Shown here in pieces: positions 22,694 to 33,757 of a stretch of 64,000 nucleotides of DNA. Below the pieces are notes generated by a model. That model saw only the letters and a program-made list of their open reading frames with translations. It did no database searches and was not told where the DNA came from. The stretch covers positions 73,039,001 to 73,103,000 of the forward strand of contig NC_133159.1 of NCBI RefSeq assembly GCF_040802235.1. The letters are read 5' to 3'. Origin of the DNA: Manis javanica. Lineage: Eukaryota > Chordata > Mammalia > Pholidota > Manidae. Position numbers and translations under genes: made by a program. Position 1 is the first letter of the stretch. Each line of letters starts with the position of its first letter.

Positions 22694-25600
22694 AAATTTT
22701 TTTTGTTGTTGAATTAAGCAAACTTTTATTGAAGCTTAAACTGTGGTACAGAAATATATTTCAAGTGATTTAAAGTCCAACACCATGAAGAGAGAACTCA
22801 ATGGCACCAAAATTTTCCCTCCTCCATCATACATACTAAGATATATTTAGATTACTATTCAATCTAAATATTTTTTTAGGTTTTCATTTTTTTAGGCTTT
22901 GTTCCATATAAGTTTGTATTTTTCAACATTACATAGAAATCTCGAGTTTGTTAGAAAAAGAACTAGACCTCAAGACAACAAGTGCTATCCAATCTACTGG
23001 GATGCTGATCAAGAACACCACCACTCTGGGGCATCAGTCCTCAGAGCACCACCACACTGTTAGGTGCTGTGTGCTGATTACAGAAGCAAACTGCTCCACC
23101 CATCCCAAGCTTCTTCAATGAAACTTTGAATCAACAATGTGCTTACAATAAAAGTCAAACATTCCAACCACTTGATTTTAAAGCAAGTAGATTTTATGTT
23201 TAGAAACACTAAAAAAAGGTGTTTCATTTGTAAATATGGAAGGAACAGAAAACATCACTGTATCAGTCCAGAAAGAATAAAACAAAAATTGTGAGGACAA
23301 GAAATACAAAACTTAAGTCACTTTGCTGTTTACTCAACAACTTACATCTCACAGTACTTACAAATGAAGCTTAAAAATGCCAACTCTTGAAAGCCTGTAT
23401 TTCTAGTTATTTCCCACTGACCATTTGGGATTTTGTATGTTAAGTTCTATGGATGGCATCTGCTTCACTGTGCATGTCTGACAGCCTGCATAGTGGTCTT
23501 TCTGGGCAGTATCCCTGATGCTACGAGACCATGGTCAAAGAACACCAGTAAGAAACAGATAAAGTCAGGCCCCTACCACATGTATCCCAAAGTCAAAGAA
23601 CTTTAAGCCACAAGATGACAAAGACATTGCTTCCACTTTGAACCAAAGTTTTTGGTATATTACAGATGGAAATGAGTAGAAATGGCTGCTAAAGTAAAAG
23701 CTAAGGTGAATATTTGAGCGGACTTGACTTACTGAATTTTATATTTCCTAATAACCAGTGGTAAAGATTGCTTTCTATTACTACTTAGCAAGTTAGTAAT
23801 GGCATGGTACTTGTGAGAAGCTGATCTCATTTAATGGAGAGCACAGAGGGCATGTGGTTTCCACGCAGTTCTGTCAGCACACCTCGGTATCAGTCTATGT
23901 GTCTTCCTTGACAGTCGGCTCCATTTGTCTCTATTTTCCAAAACAGCCTGTGCCAGTGGAAGGACAGACACCCTTCACCTTAAAGGAAAAACAACCCAGA
24001 GTCCACCCCCATTCCCACTCTGGGGTCTAAGAGTACTATAAACCCTCAGTGTAACGGTGTGTTGCTTTATTGGGATGGGGGGATGTGCAGGGAGACACAT
24101 GGTGAGGAACAAAATCAAAGAAGGAATGCAAGCAAGAATGCAGAGCTATTGAGGCGGTAGTGCACCAATGACGGCTGTGGTCATTATCTAAAAAGACTCA
24201 TTTGTGGAAGGAAAAGTGTAATTGCTGTTGCAAAAACGACTGTACAAAGTAGAAATTGGCTTCAATACCATTAGTAGAGAATAGGGAAGCAGAGGTAACT
24301 GAATGTCAGATCCTGGCAGCAACAGGACAGGAGCAAACAGTGAGGCTGAGGCCCACACCTGATGAGGACAGAAGCCTTGTCTGTGGGGAATTTGGGGTGA
24401 TACCTTGAGAAACATTGCACTGTGTACAAACCAAACCTAACTGTTTTTACAAGTGTTGTGAAGTTTCATACAGGAAAAGGTTTCCTCTACATGCACTTCA
24501 GTTTCACAGCAAGAGCGGCATAGGGCCCCTAAAATGCAAGAGAGGGCATGAACGCAGGTACCTAGCTCCTGGACACAGTAACGCACATGGTTCAAAATGA
24601 TCGCACCACTGTCTCATCGAGGCCTTCTGGGGCTGCAAGGTGGTGGTTACAGAAAGCAAGGCCCCCAGTATCAATATCTAAAAGCAGCACCACCTTCTAT
24701 GTGCGTTTCTCTTTTTGCGCTTTTTCTTCATTTTCCTTAATCAGCTCTGCTGTCATTGTTGTTCCTTAGCAAAACTGCTGAAAACAAAACTCAGAGCACG
24801 GAACAGAGCGCTCCAGCAATCGGGACGTTTACAGCCTTCTGGGATGAAGAAAGCACAGTGCGGCAGTTAGAACTCTGGTTTACAAACAGGTGTCATGACT
24901 TCCCTGGTTTGAAGACCTCTCCGACTTTCCTCATCAGGTCATCAGAGGAGGTCTGATTTAAGTGTGTTTCAAAGCTAACACAGGAAAATCCTGGTTCTGG
25001 GGTGATGTGAAGAGCCCAGTCAGTTCCACCCGATTTCACTGCATTCATCAAATACCTACAAGGATTCAACAGCGTGGCATCAATGACAGAATTCTACTCT
25101 CACAAGTGACGTCTTTGCAGTAACACCGTCTCCGTGTAGAACTGGCCTGTGACTGTTGGGTCTAGCTCACGCACCAGAACTGCCAGGGTGTGATCCGGCT
25201 GACTGATTACCTGACTCTCTGGGAAATCCAAAGTACACAAGTACTAACAGTCAGAATTCATACATCCCATAAAATATGCTGCTCCATTTGGGAAAATTGC
25301 ATTAAGAAACTCTGTTTCTTCCTGGATATTCTGGTGTGGGTACCTTGGGGAGAAGGCTGCATGAAATTCTTATGAGAATAAGAAGCTTTGAATTGAGTCA
25401 AACCCACTGTAATCCCTAGCAAGCTTCAACAGAGGCACTGTTGGGGACTGAGTTTGTTCTCAGTTCTTGTCCCCGCGGCAACAAAAACCTGAGGGGCTGA
25501 GACACAGTAATGAAGCAGGATGAAAGTTTTATTTGAATATATTCTAAGGGAGGAAATGGCTAGAGTCAAGGGAGGTAAAGGCAGGTTTACTTGCTTCTCT

Positions 25601-26856
25601 GGAGGAGGAGAGAGAGAGTGAAGACTTATTCTTAAAGTCTGGAAAATAGAATGGAATAACATAGTGACAAAGGCACTACTAGAAGGGCAGAGACAAAGTG
25701 TAATGAGTTGAGCAGTAAAAAGTCTTTTGAACATACGCAGTCCCAGAAAGGGGAGTGCCTCAGAGAAAGAAGCTTGTCAGGTGGTCTCATCTCATGATTC
25801 TACTTCTGGTGAGAGACAATATGTCATTGTTTATAGTTAGTCCTTTAGGTAATTTTCTAGGACAAACTTTTTGTTCCTAAGATAGTGGCCACTCTCAAGT
25901 ATTGGGAATATATCAGTGAAGACTGCTTGCCTTGCCTTAAGTCATTGGCTGATGACCAAAGAATGTGAGTCTAACTTCCCAATTCTCTTTTGAAAGTGGA
26001 AACTTAGCCTTAAGATAAGTCTCTCTTTTTCTTATTATGCTCCTCTCGGCATTTTTTAGGAAAATTAATTATGATGCTTGTCTCATGTCTCTGCCCTTTC
26101 TCACTGGCATTAGCTACAGAAAGTCTTAAGGTCAGCGCAGATTCAGAAATTGTGGAATGAACTCACACTGCAAAAGGGCGTGAGTCCTTCCTGGCTCTCT
26201 GACTTAATCTGATTAACTCCCCGAGTTCTTGGTGGGCCTCCCCTTCTTCTCATTCAGCTCCTGTCTGTCTTCCTGCCTAACAGAACCAGTGCATTCAGCA
26301 AGAGTGTGATATCACATGTCTTCAAAATGAAGCGTCTCTTGGAGACAAACATGCTGCTCTCACTGAGTACATAGCTTCCTGCTTGTCAGTTTTTGTCACA
26401 CTTATGACTGAACATTGCACATCCTTCAAAAATATGTCCCACTGGGATCTCACGATGGTGCGAGGACGTACACATTTCTAGCTTGAGGTCAGGCTGTTGC
26501 CTGGAGAACCAGACCTCAGGAGCTTCTCCAGGCCTTTGAGAAAATGTGCAGCTTCCATCAGTGTGAGACTAGCGAACAACCAACAACCACAGAAAATCAG
26601 CTAAATTAAATCTTTTTGCCGCTGCAACCGCCATGAACTGTTCCAGTTGGGTTACTAATGTTCAGGTTCCTTTTTCTGCTATAGTTTTATATTAACTTAG
26701 AAAAAAGGATTAATAAAATCTTCCCTGGCTTTTTTTGTGTAAGTGGAAAGTTGAACCTAAGTCTGCTGGAAATAGAGGCAGAGGCAGTTCAGGCTTGTGA
26801 CCCGTGTTTCCCGGTTAGGGTGCAGGGCGAGAGTTCACTGGCTGTACTGTGGAAGC
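22694..26856 (-). pseudogene. AMD1P: Processed AMD1 retropseudogene, interrupted by an LTR
   Basis: This is an intronless copy of S-adenosylmethionine decarboxylase 1 mRNA, the enzyme that makes decarboxylated SAM for spermidine and spermine synthesis. It includes a 5' leader (26856-26559), a start codon (26558-26556), a coding region ending at TGA 24743-24741, and about 2.0 kb of 3' UTR with AATAAA at 22730-22725 and an oligo(A) tail. Recognisable stretches include [45 protein letters not shown] and [14 protein letters not shown]. The coding part is dead: there is a one-base deletion early in the frame, several in-frame stops (for example at the DCWY and SRKN positions), and an 843-bp LTR after the KALV codons. 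A 13-bp duplication, ccactgtgatgta (22681-22693 and 26857-26869), brackets the copy, which is the mark of L1-mediated retrotransposition. Apart from the LTR and its 4-bp duplication it is about 3.3 kb, close to full mRNA length. Confidence 0.95.
25440..26282 (-). mobile_element. Solo endogenous retroviral LTR inside the AMD1 retrocopy
   Basis: This 843-bp block splits the AMD1 homology exactly between the Leu-Val codons and the following Pro-Leu-Leu-Lys codons. Read on the minus strand it begins TGTTAGGCAGG and ends CCCCAACA, the TG...CA form of an LTR. It has an AATAAA followed by a roughly 90-nt R/U5-like tail. Flanks are gcac (25436-25439) and gaac (26283-26286), a probable 4-bp target duplication with one mismatch, which suggests a class I (gammaretrovirus-like) element. 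No internal retroviral genes are present, so it is a solo LTR. The family is not identified. Confidence 0.85.
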
Positions 26857-26924
26857 CCACTGTGATGTACATTTGATTAAAAAAAAAACAAAAAAACAGA
26901 AAACTTTTCAGTAGCTTTCAAAAA

Positions 26925-26965
26925 CAAAAACAAGCAATGGGCTAGTTTGCAAGCTCCTGCCCTAG
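26925..26965 (+). mobile_element. hAT-type DNA transposon relic, right part
   Basis: The sequence agcaatgggctagtttgc continues the element interrupted at 21906. It ends near the terminal motif ctcctgccctag, a decayed copy of the inverted end. Confidence 0.65.
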
Positions 26966-27024
26966 GCCATGCCTAAACCCAGACAACCTTGGGACTTTTC
27001 AATTAGATTTGCCACTAAATTCCC

Positions 27025-27360
27025 TTGAAAAGAGTCCTGATAAGAGCTTCTGTTTTATCAAATATGACCTTAATTAAGCTAGTGTATCATAGATGGCCTA
27101 ATGGTAGAGAAACTGGTCATTTCTGTCATCAAGAGGAAACTTACGGGGAAAAGGAAATGCTCTTTATTTCTAAGCCCATTGTACAGTTGCTAGGCGTTTG
27201 GGGTCTTGTGCTGCTGCCAGAGAAGTGGGTTTTAACTGGTTTTAACGCCGGGGGGTAAATCCTGTGGCAAAATACCTCTAAAACCAAAATCGGCAGCAGA
27301 AGAGAGCTCCACCCAACCTCTCCCGTTCAGGTCCAAATAAACCCTCGCTCACTCTTGTAA
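27025..27360. other. Unassigned, possibly LTR-derived segment
   Basis: This moderately GC-rich stretch ends with ccaaataaaccctcgctcac, a sequence resembling the poly(A) region of gammaretroviral LTRs. No paired ends or target duplication were found. A 77-codon frame here (27025-27258) has no recognisable homology and may be chance. Confidence 0.25.
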
Positions 27361-27493
27361 TTGCCTAGTGATATGTAATGACCTACTTCTCTCCACCTGT
27401 TGGAGACACCTATTGATATGCAGATGCTTACTAATACCAGGCAAGAGATTCTGGAAATTTTGCAGTTTTTACCCACACTGGTTATTCTCACTC

Positions 27494-27804
27494 CCATAAA
27501 AGATCATGGGGCTCCATGATATCTGACTCAATATATACGACAGTCTTTTCTGTCACCACGTCCACTATTACTTGTACCAGAGTTCCTGAGTTACTTCCTA
27601 CACTCAGACTTTTGACCTGAGTCTCTAGTTCCTGTTGCTTGATCTCCTGCATCGTGAATACCCATGGAACCCAACTTGACCACCCCATTTGCCATTCAGA
27701 TTTTGAAATCTCTTTTCCTGGCTTGAATTATTTTTCCATTTCTCCTTCCTGGATTGAACATCTGGATACTGACCTATAGCCCAGACTCTGCTCTGATTTC
27801 TGTG
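27494..27804 (-). repeat. Unassigned interspersed repeat, inverted partner of 34.4 kb
   Basis: The reverse complement matches 34437-34752 in order: cagaaatcagagcagagt, gctataggtcagtatccag, aaaagagatttcaaaatctg, ggtggtcaagttgggt, atcatggagccccatgatct. A 66-codon frame (27688-27488) is open in this copy but broken in the partner. It may come from a retroviral internal region, but I cannot name it. Confidence 0.8.
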
Positions 27805-28194
27805 ATTACCTGGCTACTCATCTACTTGGAATCCACATATCTTATTTCTTCATCTTAGTCCATCAATGACGGACTCTATCTACTCCATCTGTACCCAGTG
27901 CATTGGGGTGCTTGCCTTTGTTTTCATTTTTCTTTTAGTGTGTTTTTCTTCTGCCCTAGGGGGCATCTTTCTCACTTCCGACTTGTTGTTAGTGCTGTTT
28001 GAGAAATTGGTACATGTTAGTTGGTACATGTGGTTCTACGTCTAGCTATTGGTCAGGCATTCCTAATGATTTAACTAGGAACAAAAACTTGCCTTTCAGA
28101 CTTCTAATGAGAGCAAAGAAACTGTCAGTTTTGTACTGCTAATTTTCAAAGCAATGTGAATGTCTCTAAGTTAGCTTCACAAGATCCTCTCAAA

Positions 28195-28685
28195 ATTAAA
28201 GCAGAACTAATGTAGAACACCTGCCCACTCTCCCAACGCAGGTCAATAATTCTGTATATCTGGTCACCTTATTTGTAAAGGTACTTTTTAGATGTGATTA
28301 AGAGTTATAATCAGATTTCAAATAAAGCAGATTATCCCCATAATGTGGGTGAGCCTCATGCAATCAGTCAATGGCCTTAACAACAAAGACTGAGGTTTCC
28401 TTAAGTAGAAGGAATTATGCCTCAAGAGAGTACACAGAAACCCTGCCTGAGTTTCCAGCCTATTGGCCTTACCTACAGATTTCAGACTCAAGACAGCAAC
28501 ATCGATTCTTACCTAAATTTCCAGCCTGCTGTACTACAGATTTTGGACTTCCCAGACCCCACAATCACATAAGCCAATTCCTCAAAATAGAAAAACAGAT
28601 AGAGAATAGACGATAGAAATATCTATATAAATCTTTATAAATAAAATAGGTTCTATTGGTTTTGTCCATCTAGAGAACCCTAATA
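28195..28685 (+). mobile_element. Diverged LTR-like repeat (MaLR/ERVL type)
   Basis: The stretch has a MaLR-like internal order: tttagatgtgattaagagtt, a gattatcc block, an ataagccaattcctcaaaat block, and an ending in ctagagaaccctaataca. Family and exact ends are uncertain. Confidence 0.5.
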
Positions 28686-28749
28686 CACCTCTTGCAATAT
28701 TCTGTGCATTAATGATAAACTCTCACTTATAAAGATTTGCAAGAAAAGG

Positions 28750-29260
28750 ATCAACATACATCTAGACTATTAAAGGCTTTATAAACAACCCACGCTTGGA
28801 GATTGTCAGACTGACGGTATTTTGGTCTTAACAGAAGTTTAACAGACTCTTCCTCATAGCCACCTAGCCAACGTGCCTTCGTCAAGGTGATGCTGTTTTC
28901 CTTATTAGCAGTAACATATGGGACTCTGTTTATGTTTGACTGTATACTGTATATACCATTAAAATTGGTTAAATGAGCCATTTAACACTGTTTACAAGAA
29001 AAGACCTAACAGATGTGGAAAAAAAGAACAGTCATCTTTTAAGTGTAAACAATGATGTCAGTTGGTTCAGAAGTTTCTGAAAGGCAGAACAACAGTGGGA
29101 AAATATGTTTGTAATTGATCTGCAAACAAAAGATGAAAAGTTACTGGCATAGTTCTGGGAGAAATACCTCTTGTCAAATTAATGTATTCTTTTTCAACAG
29201 AGTTATTGGATTGTTAGAACAGGAAGAAATGATGGATGTAACCTGCCCTCAATGTAGCCA
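28750..29260 (-). other. Unexplained stretch with a 76-codon minus-strand frame
   Basis: The frame (28981-28751) begins MAHLTNFNGIYSIQSNIN. No domain, signal peptide or known family is visible, and no splice or poly(A) context supports it. It could be an old repeat or a pseudogene fragment. I do not recognise it. Confidence 0.2.
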
Positions 29261-29649
29261 GACTTTTTCTGTATGACATGACGTAGTTATTTGTAAACTA
29301 GAAAAACTATGATCCAACACCTCAGTTCCTAAGCGGGTACCTTTGAGAATGCAAAAGTCTTTGTTCTTGATTATTTTCAATACATCAGTGTCAACACAGA
29401 GCAAAGCAAGTGGCATCTTCAGGCTTCCATTATGATATGACTTGCCAGAATCAGGTACTTGGCAGTGAGAAGCCAAGAGAGAGGGAGAAGGTGCCCACCA
29501 CTGGGGACTCCCACTCCCTGTCATTTTCTCCATTAGCATGTGACTTTTATTGTTTCCCATCCCTGTGACTTCTCTTAGGGAGCCGAGAAGCTTGCTCAAG
29601 TCTCATGCTCCCTGGTGCTGGTCATCTGTGAGTGGAGCCCTGCTGCACT

Positions 29650-29815
29650 CTCTGTAATATTGGGCATCACATTGAGTTTTCTCATGATCGCTGGAGGTAT
29701 CAGAGCTTTGTTTCCTCTGTGCACACCTCACATTCTGAGGTACTGAGAGTTAGGATTTCAACATGTGACTTTGGAGTGGGGATACAATTCAGCCTGTCAC
29801 ACTGCCAGAAACCTG
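29650..29815 (-). mobile_element. MaLR (MLT1-type) LTR fragment
   Basis: The plus-strand reading cacattctgaggtactgag, agttaggatttcaacatg and acaattcagcctgtcaca is the reverse complement of the 5' part of an MLT1 LTR. Only about 150 bp remain. Confidence 0.65.
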
Positions 29816-30270
29816 ATTTCAGGGAGGGGCAGAGAGAAATGAGCAGAAGAGAAACTGGGAGGAGGGAAGTGGAGACAAGTGTTCCCAAGAACTTGAATAA
29901 GGCAGAAAAAAGCCAGACTGGATTTGAGAGTCGCAGGAGGAGTTACTTTGGTTGTTTTTCTAAGTCTGAGAGAAACTTGAGTGTTTTTGAACAGACGGGA
30001 AGATGCCAGTGCAGAAGGAAAAGTAAAATGAGGGAGAAAGGCAATGTGTCAAATTCATGTGTGGAGAGACTTGGCTTCAATCAGAAGGGAGGGCCTAGAA
30101 GACAGATAAGGATGAGCAAGAGCATAGCCAGCTTGGTAGGACAGTATCATGGAACACTTAGGCAGCTCAGCTTCCTCAGTGACATAGGGGATGAGGTCAT
30201 TCATCAGATTGGAGAAAACAAAGCGTTGAATAATGGCTTTGTAAAGAAGGTTTGGGATGGTTGCTGAAGG
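29816..30270 (+). other. Longest open frame in the window (29632-30267), probably not a gene
   Basis: A 211-codon plus-strand frame starts in an MLT1 fragment and continues through purine-rich sequence that resembles a decayed repeat. It is rich in Arg, Ser and Lys, with no domain, signal peptide or membrane segment. I see no promoter or poly(A) signal that would support it. Its length may be chance in a purine-biased stretch. Confidence 0.3.
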
Positions 30271-30314
30271 AAACAGAAGTAGGTGGAGAACAAATCTGTG
30301 GCTCTGATCTTCCT

Positions 30315-30480
30315 ATTTGGAGTCTAACTCTAGACTTTCACTAACCTACTGTGTAAGTTTGGCTAAATTATCCAATTATTCATCATATTAGTCTCATCTG
30401 TGAAATAGGGTTAATAATAGCTACTACGAGCACTCCACTATGTGAGGATTAAATAAGAAAATGGTTAAATTTTCAGTGGC
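30315..30480 (+). mobile_element. MIR
   Basis: It has actgtgtaagtttggctaaa, ctcatctgtgaaatagggtt and gtgaggattaaataagaaaa. Confidence 0.75.
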
Positions 30481-31479
30481 ATTATTTGTAGCATTCTGGT
30501 TCTTGCATTACCCAACACTAGCATTCTAGTTTAGCAAACCATTTCTAACTTTCTTTTCATTTTTTAAAATTCAAGCTCCACCTGGGTCACTTATTGAGGG
30601 CTCAGGTGTCTGATTATAAAGATTTGATGATGATATTCCACTTGCCATTCAAAAGTTAAGCCAGGAAGATGTTACTTTGCCAATTTACTCCATTTCCAGA
30701 ACATCCCAAATAAAGCCTGCTTTTTCTCAAATAAAATAAAACTTACACAAACCAAAACATTTCCAAATTAAAATAACCACTAAACAGACATATTTTTGCT
30801 AAGAAGAATTTCTGCTCTACTCAGAATTGGTTTACAGGATGGTAAAATGAGACCAGCCTTTGTTTCTTACTCTATAGGGGTGGTGAGTCAGGATTTCCTG
30901 AGATTAAGCAATCATGTAAAATTCATTAGTGGCTTCTAGAAGACTTCATGCTTCATTATGTGTTCTATTTGGCGTCTCTTTCACGCTCCCCAGTGGCCTT
31001 AGTTAAGGCCCTTCCATCAGCCTCAGATTCAGTAAAACAATGTAGCTAAAATCCACAATGAAAGTTTTATTTTTTTAGAAACATATTTTGAGATGGTGAT
31101 GATTGATACATATCAGTAATAAGGTTGGATTCCAAGTCTGAATCATGATTTGTTTTAGTTAAAGCTACATTAGCTATTGGTCCTAGTTCAATTCCTTTCA
31201 CTGCTTAACCCAATTATAATCTGGTTTCATTCCCACCTGGAAAAGTGATCTCCTAATTGCTATCCCTTGTTTTCATTCTATCTGAACTTTCTGTACCAAT
31301 TTTACTTCTGTCTTGTTACACCTTTTGTTTCCAGCACACCCCTTTTTCCCAGTTCTTGTCTCTCCTTCATTGATGATTTCTCCTCTGCCTACTCCCCAGG
31401 TATTACAGGCTGTCCCTCACTGCCCCTCCTCAACCTGTCAAGAGTCAGAAATTCAAATAGCAGCAGGGGTCGGGCCACG
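30481..31479. other. Intergenic, nothing recognised
   Basis: Mostly AT-rich. A pyrimidine-rich stretch at 31200-31440 recalls an L2 body but is too weak to call. Confidence 0.45.
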
Positions 31480-31770
31480 CAGTAAATGCACAGGCCAGAT
31501 ATAATTAATGCATGATAAGAACTCTGGTAAAGAGAAAGTGCATATTCCATATAAAGGCACCCATAGTTGAAGAATTTTTTAAACACCATTGTGGTCAAGA
31601 TCTTTTTCAGGGACTGGGCTGGACTCTTCAGTTGTTGAGTGCCAGAGCTGTTCTCAGAATCTGGGTCTTCCTGTCCAGAACTCTGAGGACAGGACCTATT
31701 TATAGGGTGTTTGTGTACCATTTAGCCCCTGCATAATAATGCAACTACCGTCTCTGACTTTGAGTTCAGG
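31480..31770 (-). other. Possible LTR-like sequence, low confidence
   Basis: The minus-strand reading has acaccctataaataggtcc, a possible TATA region, followed by gttctggacaggaagaccca and gagtccagcccagtccctg. No LTR ends or target duplication were found. Confidence 0.25.
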
Positions 31771-31881
31771 GGAGCTACATAAGTCACCCAGATTTACTTT
31801 TAATCTGTAAAATAGGCTTCCCTAGAAGCTCACTTAAATTTGTTCTTGAAATAATACGAACAACCATTTACTAAGAGGCAG

Positions 31882-32370
31882 TGTCTTGCCAATTGATTTC
31901 AGCCCCAGGCAAGTTCACTAGGGATTCAGTGAGACCAAGGAATGCCAATGGAACGTTTTTGGGGTAAAAGGGTTTACTACTTGGTTTGTTCTCCTGGTGA
32001 CAGGTAGAGCACTAGAATTATGTCTGCATCCAGCAGTCTGCAGGTCTGCAATCCTCCTTCGTCTCTGCCTCCACCCAGAGAACTGGGTAGAGCTCTTTAT
32101 ATAGTGACTCAGTCAATAATAGCTTATTGCCTATGGGTATGGAAGCAGTAGACTAGAAGCAGGCCAGTTACATCATCAAGTAGTTTGGGTTCAGGTGAGG
32201 ATCCTGGCCATAGGAACCTTCACTTTATCCACAGGCGTTATCATTTATATCTTGAAAGTTTTCCCAAGAGGCCCTTTCCTATTACTCTTTGAAGTATCAC
32301 CTCCAAAATCCTGAGGTTTCCTCCCATCTGTGTCACCACCCAGAGTTTACTTCCACTGTTACATCTGACA
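31882..32370 (-). mobile_element. Endogenous retroviral LTR, family shared with 2.0 kb
   Basis: On the minus strand it begins TGTCAGATGTAACAG and ends GGCAAGACA (489 bp). It contains ctatataaagagctctacc and the same 3' block as the 2004-2529 copy (cactgaatccctagtgaac, cctggggctgaaatc). The two copies are clearly diverged and lie in opposite orientation. No internal retroviral region adjoins, so it is a solo LTR. Confidence 0.8.
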
Positions 32371-32989
32371 CTGGTGCAGAACTCATGAGCAAACATGATA
32401 GTTCCTAAGAAGGGAAGATTTTTACTCCATCCGGAAACCTTAGATTTTTTTATGTTCTATCTGTGAAGATTTGGAAGATTCTATTCTGCTGGGCTAAGCA
32501 CCACAAATATGATTTGTTTAACATCCTTTCTCACTGAAGCTCAATTTTCTATGAGAACATTTGTTTCAAAGAAGAATCTGAATGAGAACCCTCCCTCTGC
32601 AAGTGCTTTTCCTTGCACAGAGCAGACATTTTAAAAAACAATAGGGAAGTATTTTCTTGAGAAAGTTCTTGAAATGATGCATAATCTCACATAGTAGTTT
32701 TAACGTTTGCTGAAGCTGCTACAGATAACAGAGGAATCACTCTCAGGGTCAAAGACTCAAAATATACTGCTGCTTCTCCACAATGTGTTATCACCAGCCT
32801 CAGTAGGGCCAGTTCAGTTTGGCTCAAAAACCACTGGGCCTCACTTTGTACAAGTCTGAACAAATGAAACAGTCCCTGCCCTTAGTTGAAAACAAAAACG
32901 TACCTAGGTTGTCAAGCTATCAGACAAAAAGAGACACAGGAAGAAGCACAAGGCTTCCCAACACCCTCCCACACTCACTTGGCCTGCAT
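32371..32989. other. Intergenic, nothing recognised
   Basis: Unique-looking sequence between the LTR and the L2 fragment. Confidence 0.5.
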
Positions 32990-33310
32990 TCCCCCATTCA
33001 CCAACCTCCATCTCCTCTGTGTGCCCTAGATTAACATGCCATGCATCTTCATTAAGTCCTCCCTTGAAGCACTCACTTCATTTCCATCCACCTCCAGCTC
33101 ATCCGGACTGCCCTGTCTCTCCAACTTTGCATCTAGCAATTGATACAAATAAATTCTGTCTCTTTATACTGGCGTCCCCTGCATACCTCGCTAGAGTGTA
33201 AGTGCCAAAAGGGCTGGGACCCTATTCCTCTTATTACTATCATATTCACCAGGCTGAGTCCAGTGTCTGGCACAAAGGAGGTACTTCATAAATACTTAAA
33301 GTATTTTAAG
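32990..33310 (+). mobile_element. L2 3' end
   Basis: It has ctagagtgtaagtgccaaaa, gggctgggaccctattcc, ccagtgtctggcacaaagg and cataaatacttaaagtatt. Confidence 0.8.
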
Positions 33311-33417
33311 TTAAAGTAAATGGGATTTTCATTCACAGCCCCAGGTCTTTGTCCCAGGAATTCTACCTGGAATGTCCTCATTCTTCATCACCAAATTCTC
33401 AAGTCCACATTAATCTC

Positions 33418-33757
33418 TGTTATGGACTGGATGCTCAGATGTTCCCTACTTTGCCCCCAGCCCCTAATTCATATGTTGAAATCCTAAGTCTCAGTGTAAT
33501 GGTATTTGGGGTAATGTAAAGGTGATGCCTTTGGATTAGTGACCCTATCAAAGGGACCCAGAGAACTCTCTACCCCCTCCACCATGTGAGGACACAGCAA
33601 GATGGCCACCTATGAAGCAGGAAAGAAGCTCTCACCAGACACTGAATCTGCTGGTGCATTGATCTTTGACTTTCCAGATTCCAGAACTGTGAGAAACAAA
33701 TTTAAGCTACCTAGTCTATGATACTTTGTTCTAACAGTGCAAACAGACCAAGACAAT
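33418..33757 (+). mobile_element. MaLR (MLT1/MST-type) solo LTR
   Basis: It starts near ttatggactggatgctcag. It contains attcatatgttgaaatccta, caccatgtgaggacacagc, ctcaccagacactgaatctg and ccagaactgtgagaaacaa, and ends cagaccaagaca. These are classic ERVL-MaLR LTR landmarks in the correct order. Confidence 0.9.

Larger units (their letters stand above)
21907..26924 (+). mobile_element. 5'-truncated L1, split near its 3' end by the AMD1 retrocopy
   Basis: Positions 21907-22693 hold the last part of L1 ORF2 (aatgggcaaag, tgcaaattaaaaccacaatg, gaatggataaagaag) and the 3' UTR. The L1 resumes at 26870 with its last bases and an A-rich tail to 26924. The whole element sits between caaaaataggcaatgg (21891-21906) and caaaaacaagcaatgg (26925-26940), a 16-bp target duplication with two mismatches. 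The tail contains about 25 non-A bases (near 26899-26920), perhaps a tiny 3' transduction. The L1 is 5' truncated and cannot be functional. Confidence 0.9.

Noticed and set aside
24741-26558. A functional AMD1 gene
   Set aside because: There are no introns, but there is a tail, a target duplication, a frameshift, several stops and an LTR in the coding region. This is a dead retrocopy.
22694-26856. LTR and flanking AMD1 pieces as two separate pseudogenes
   Set aside because: The codons continue exactly across the LTR once the 4-bp duplication is removed, and one pair of target duplications encloses both pieces.
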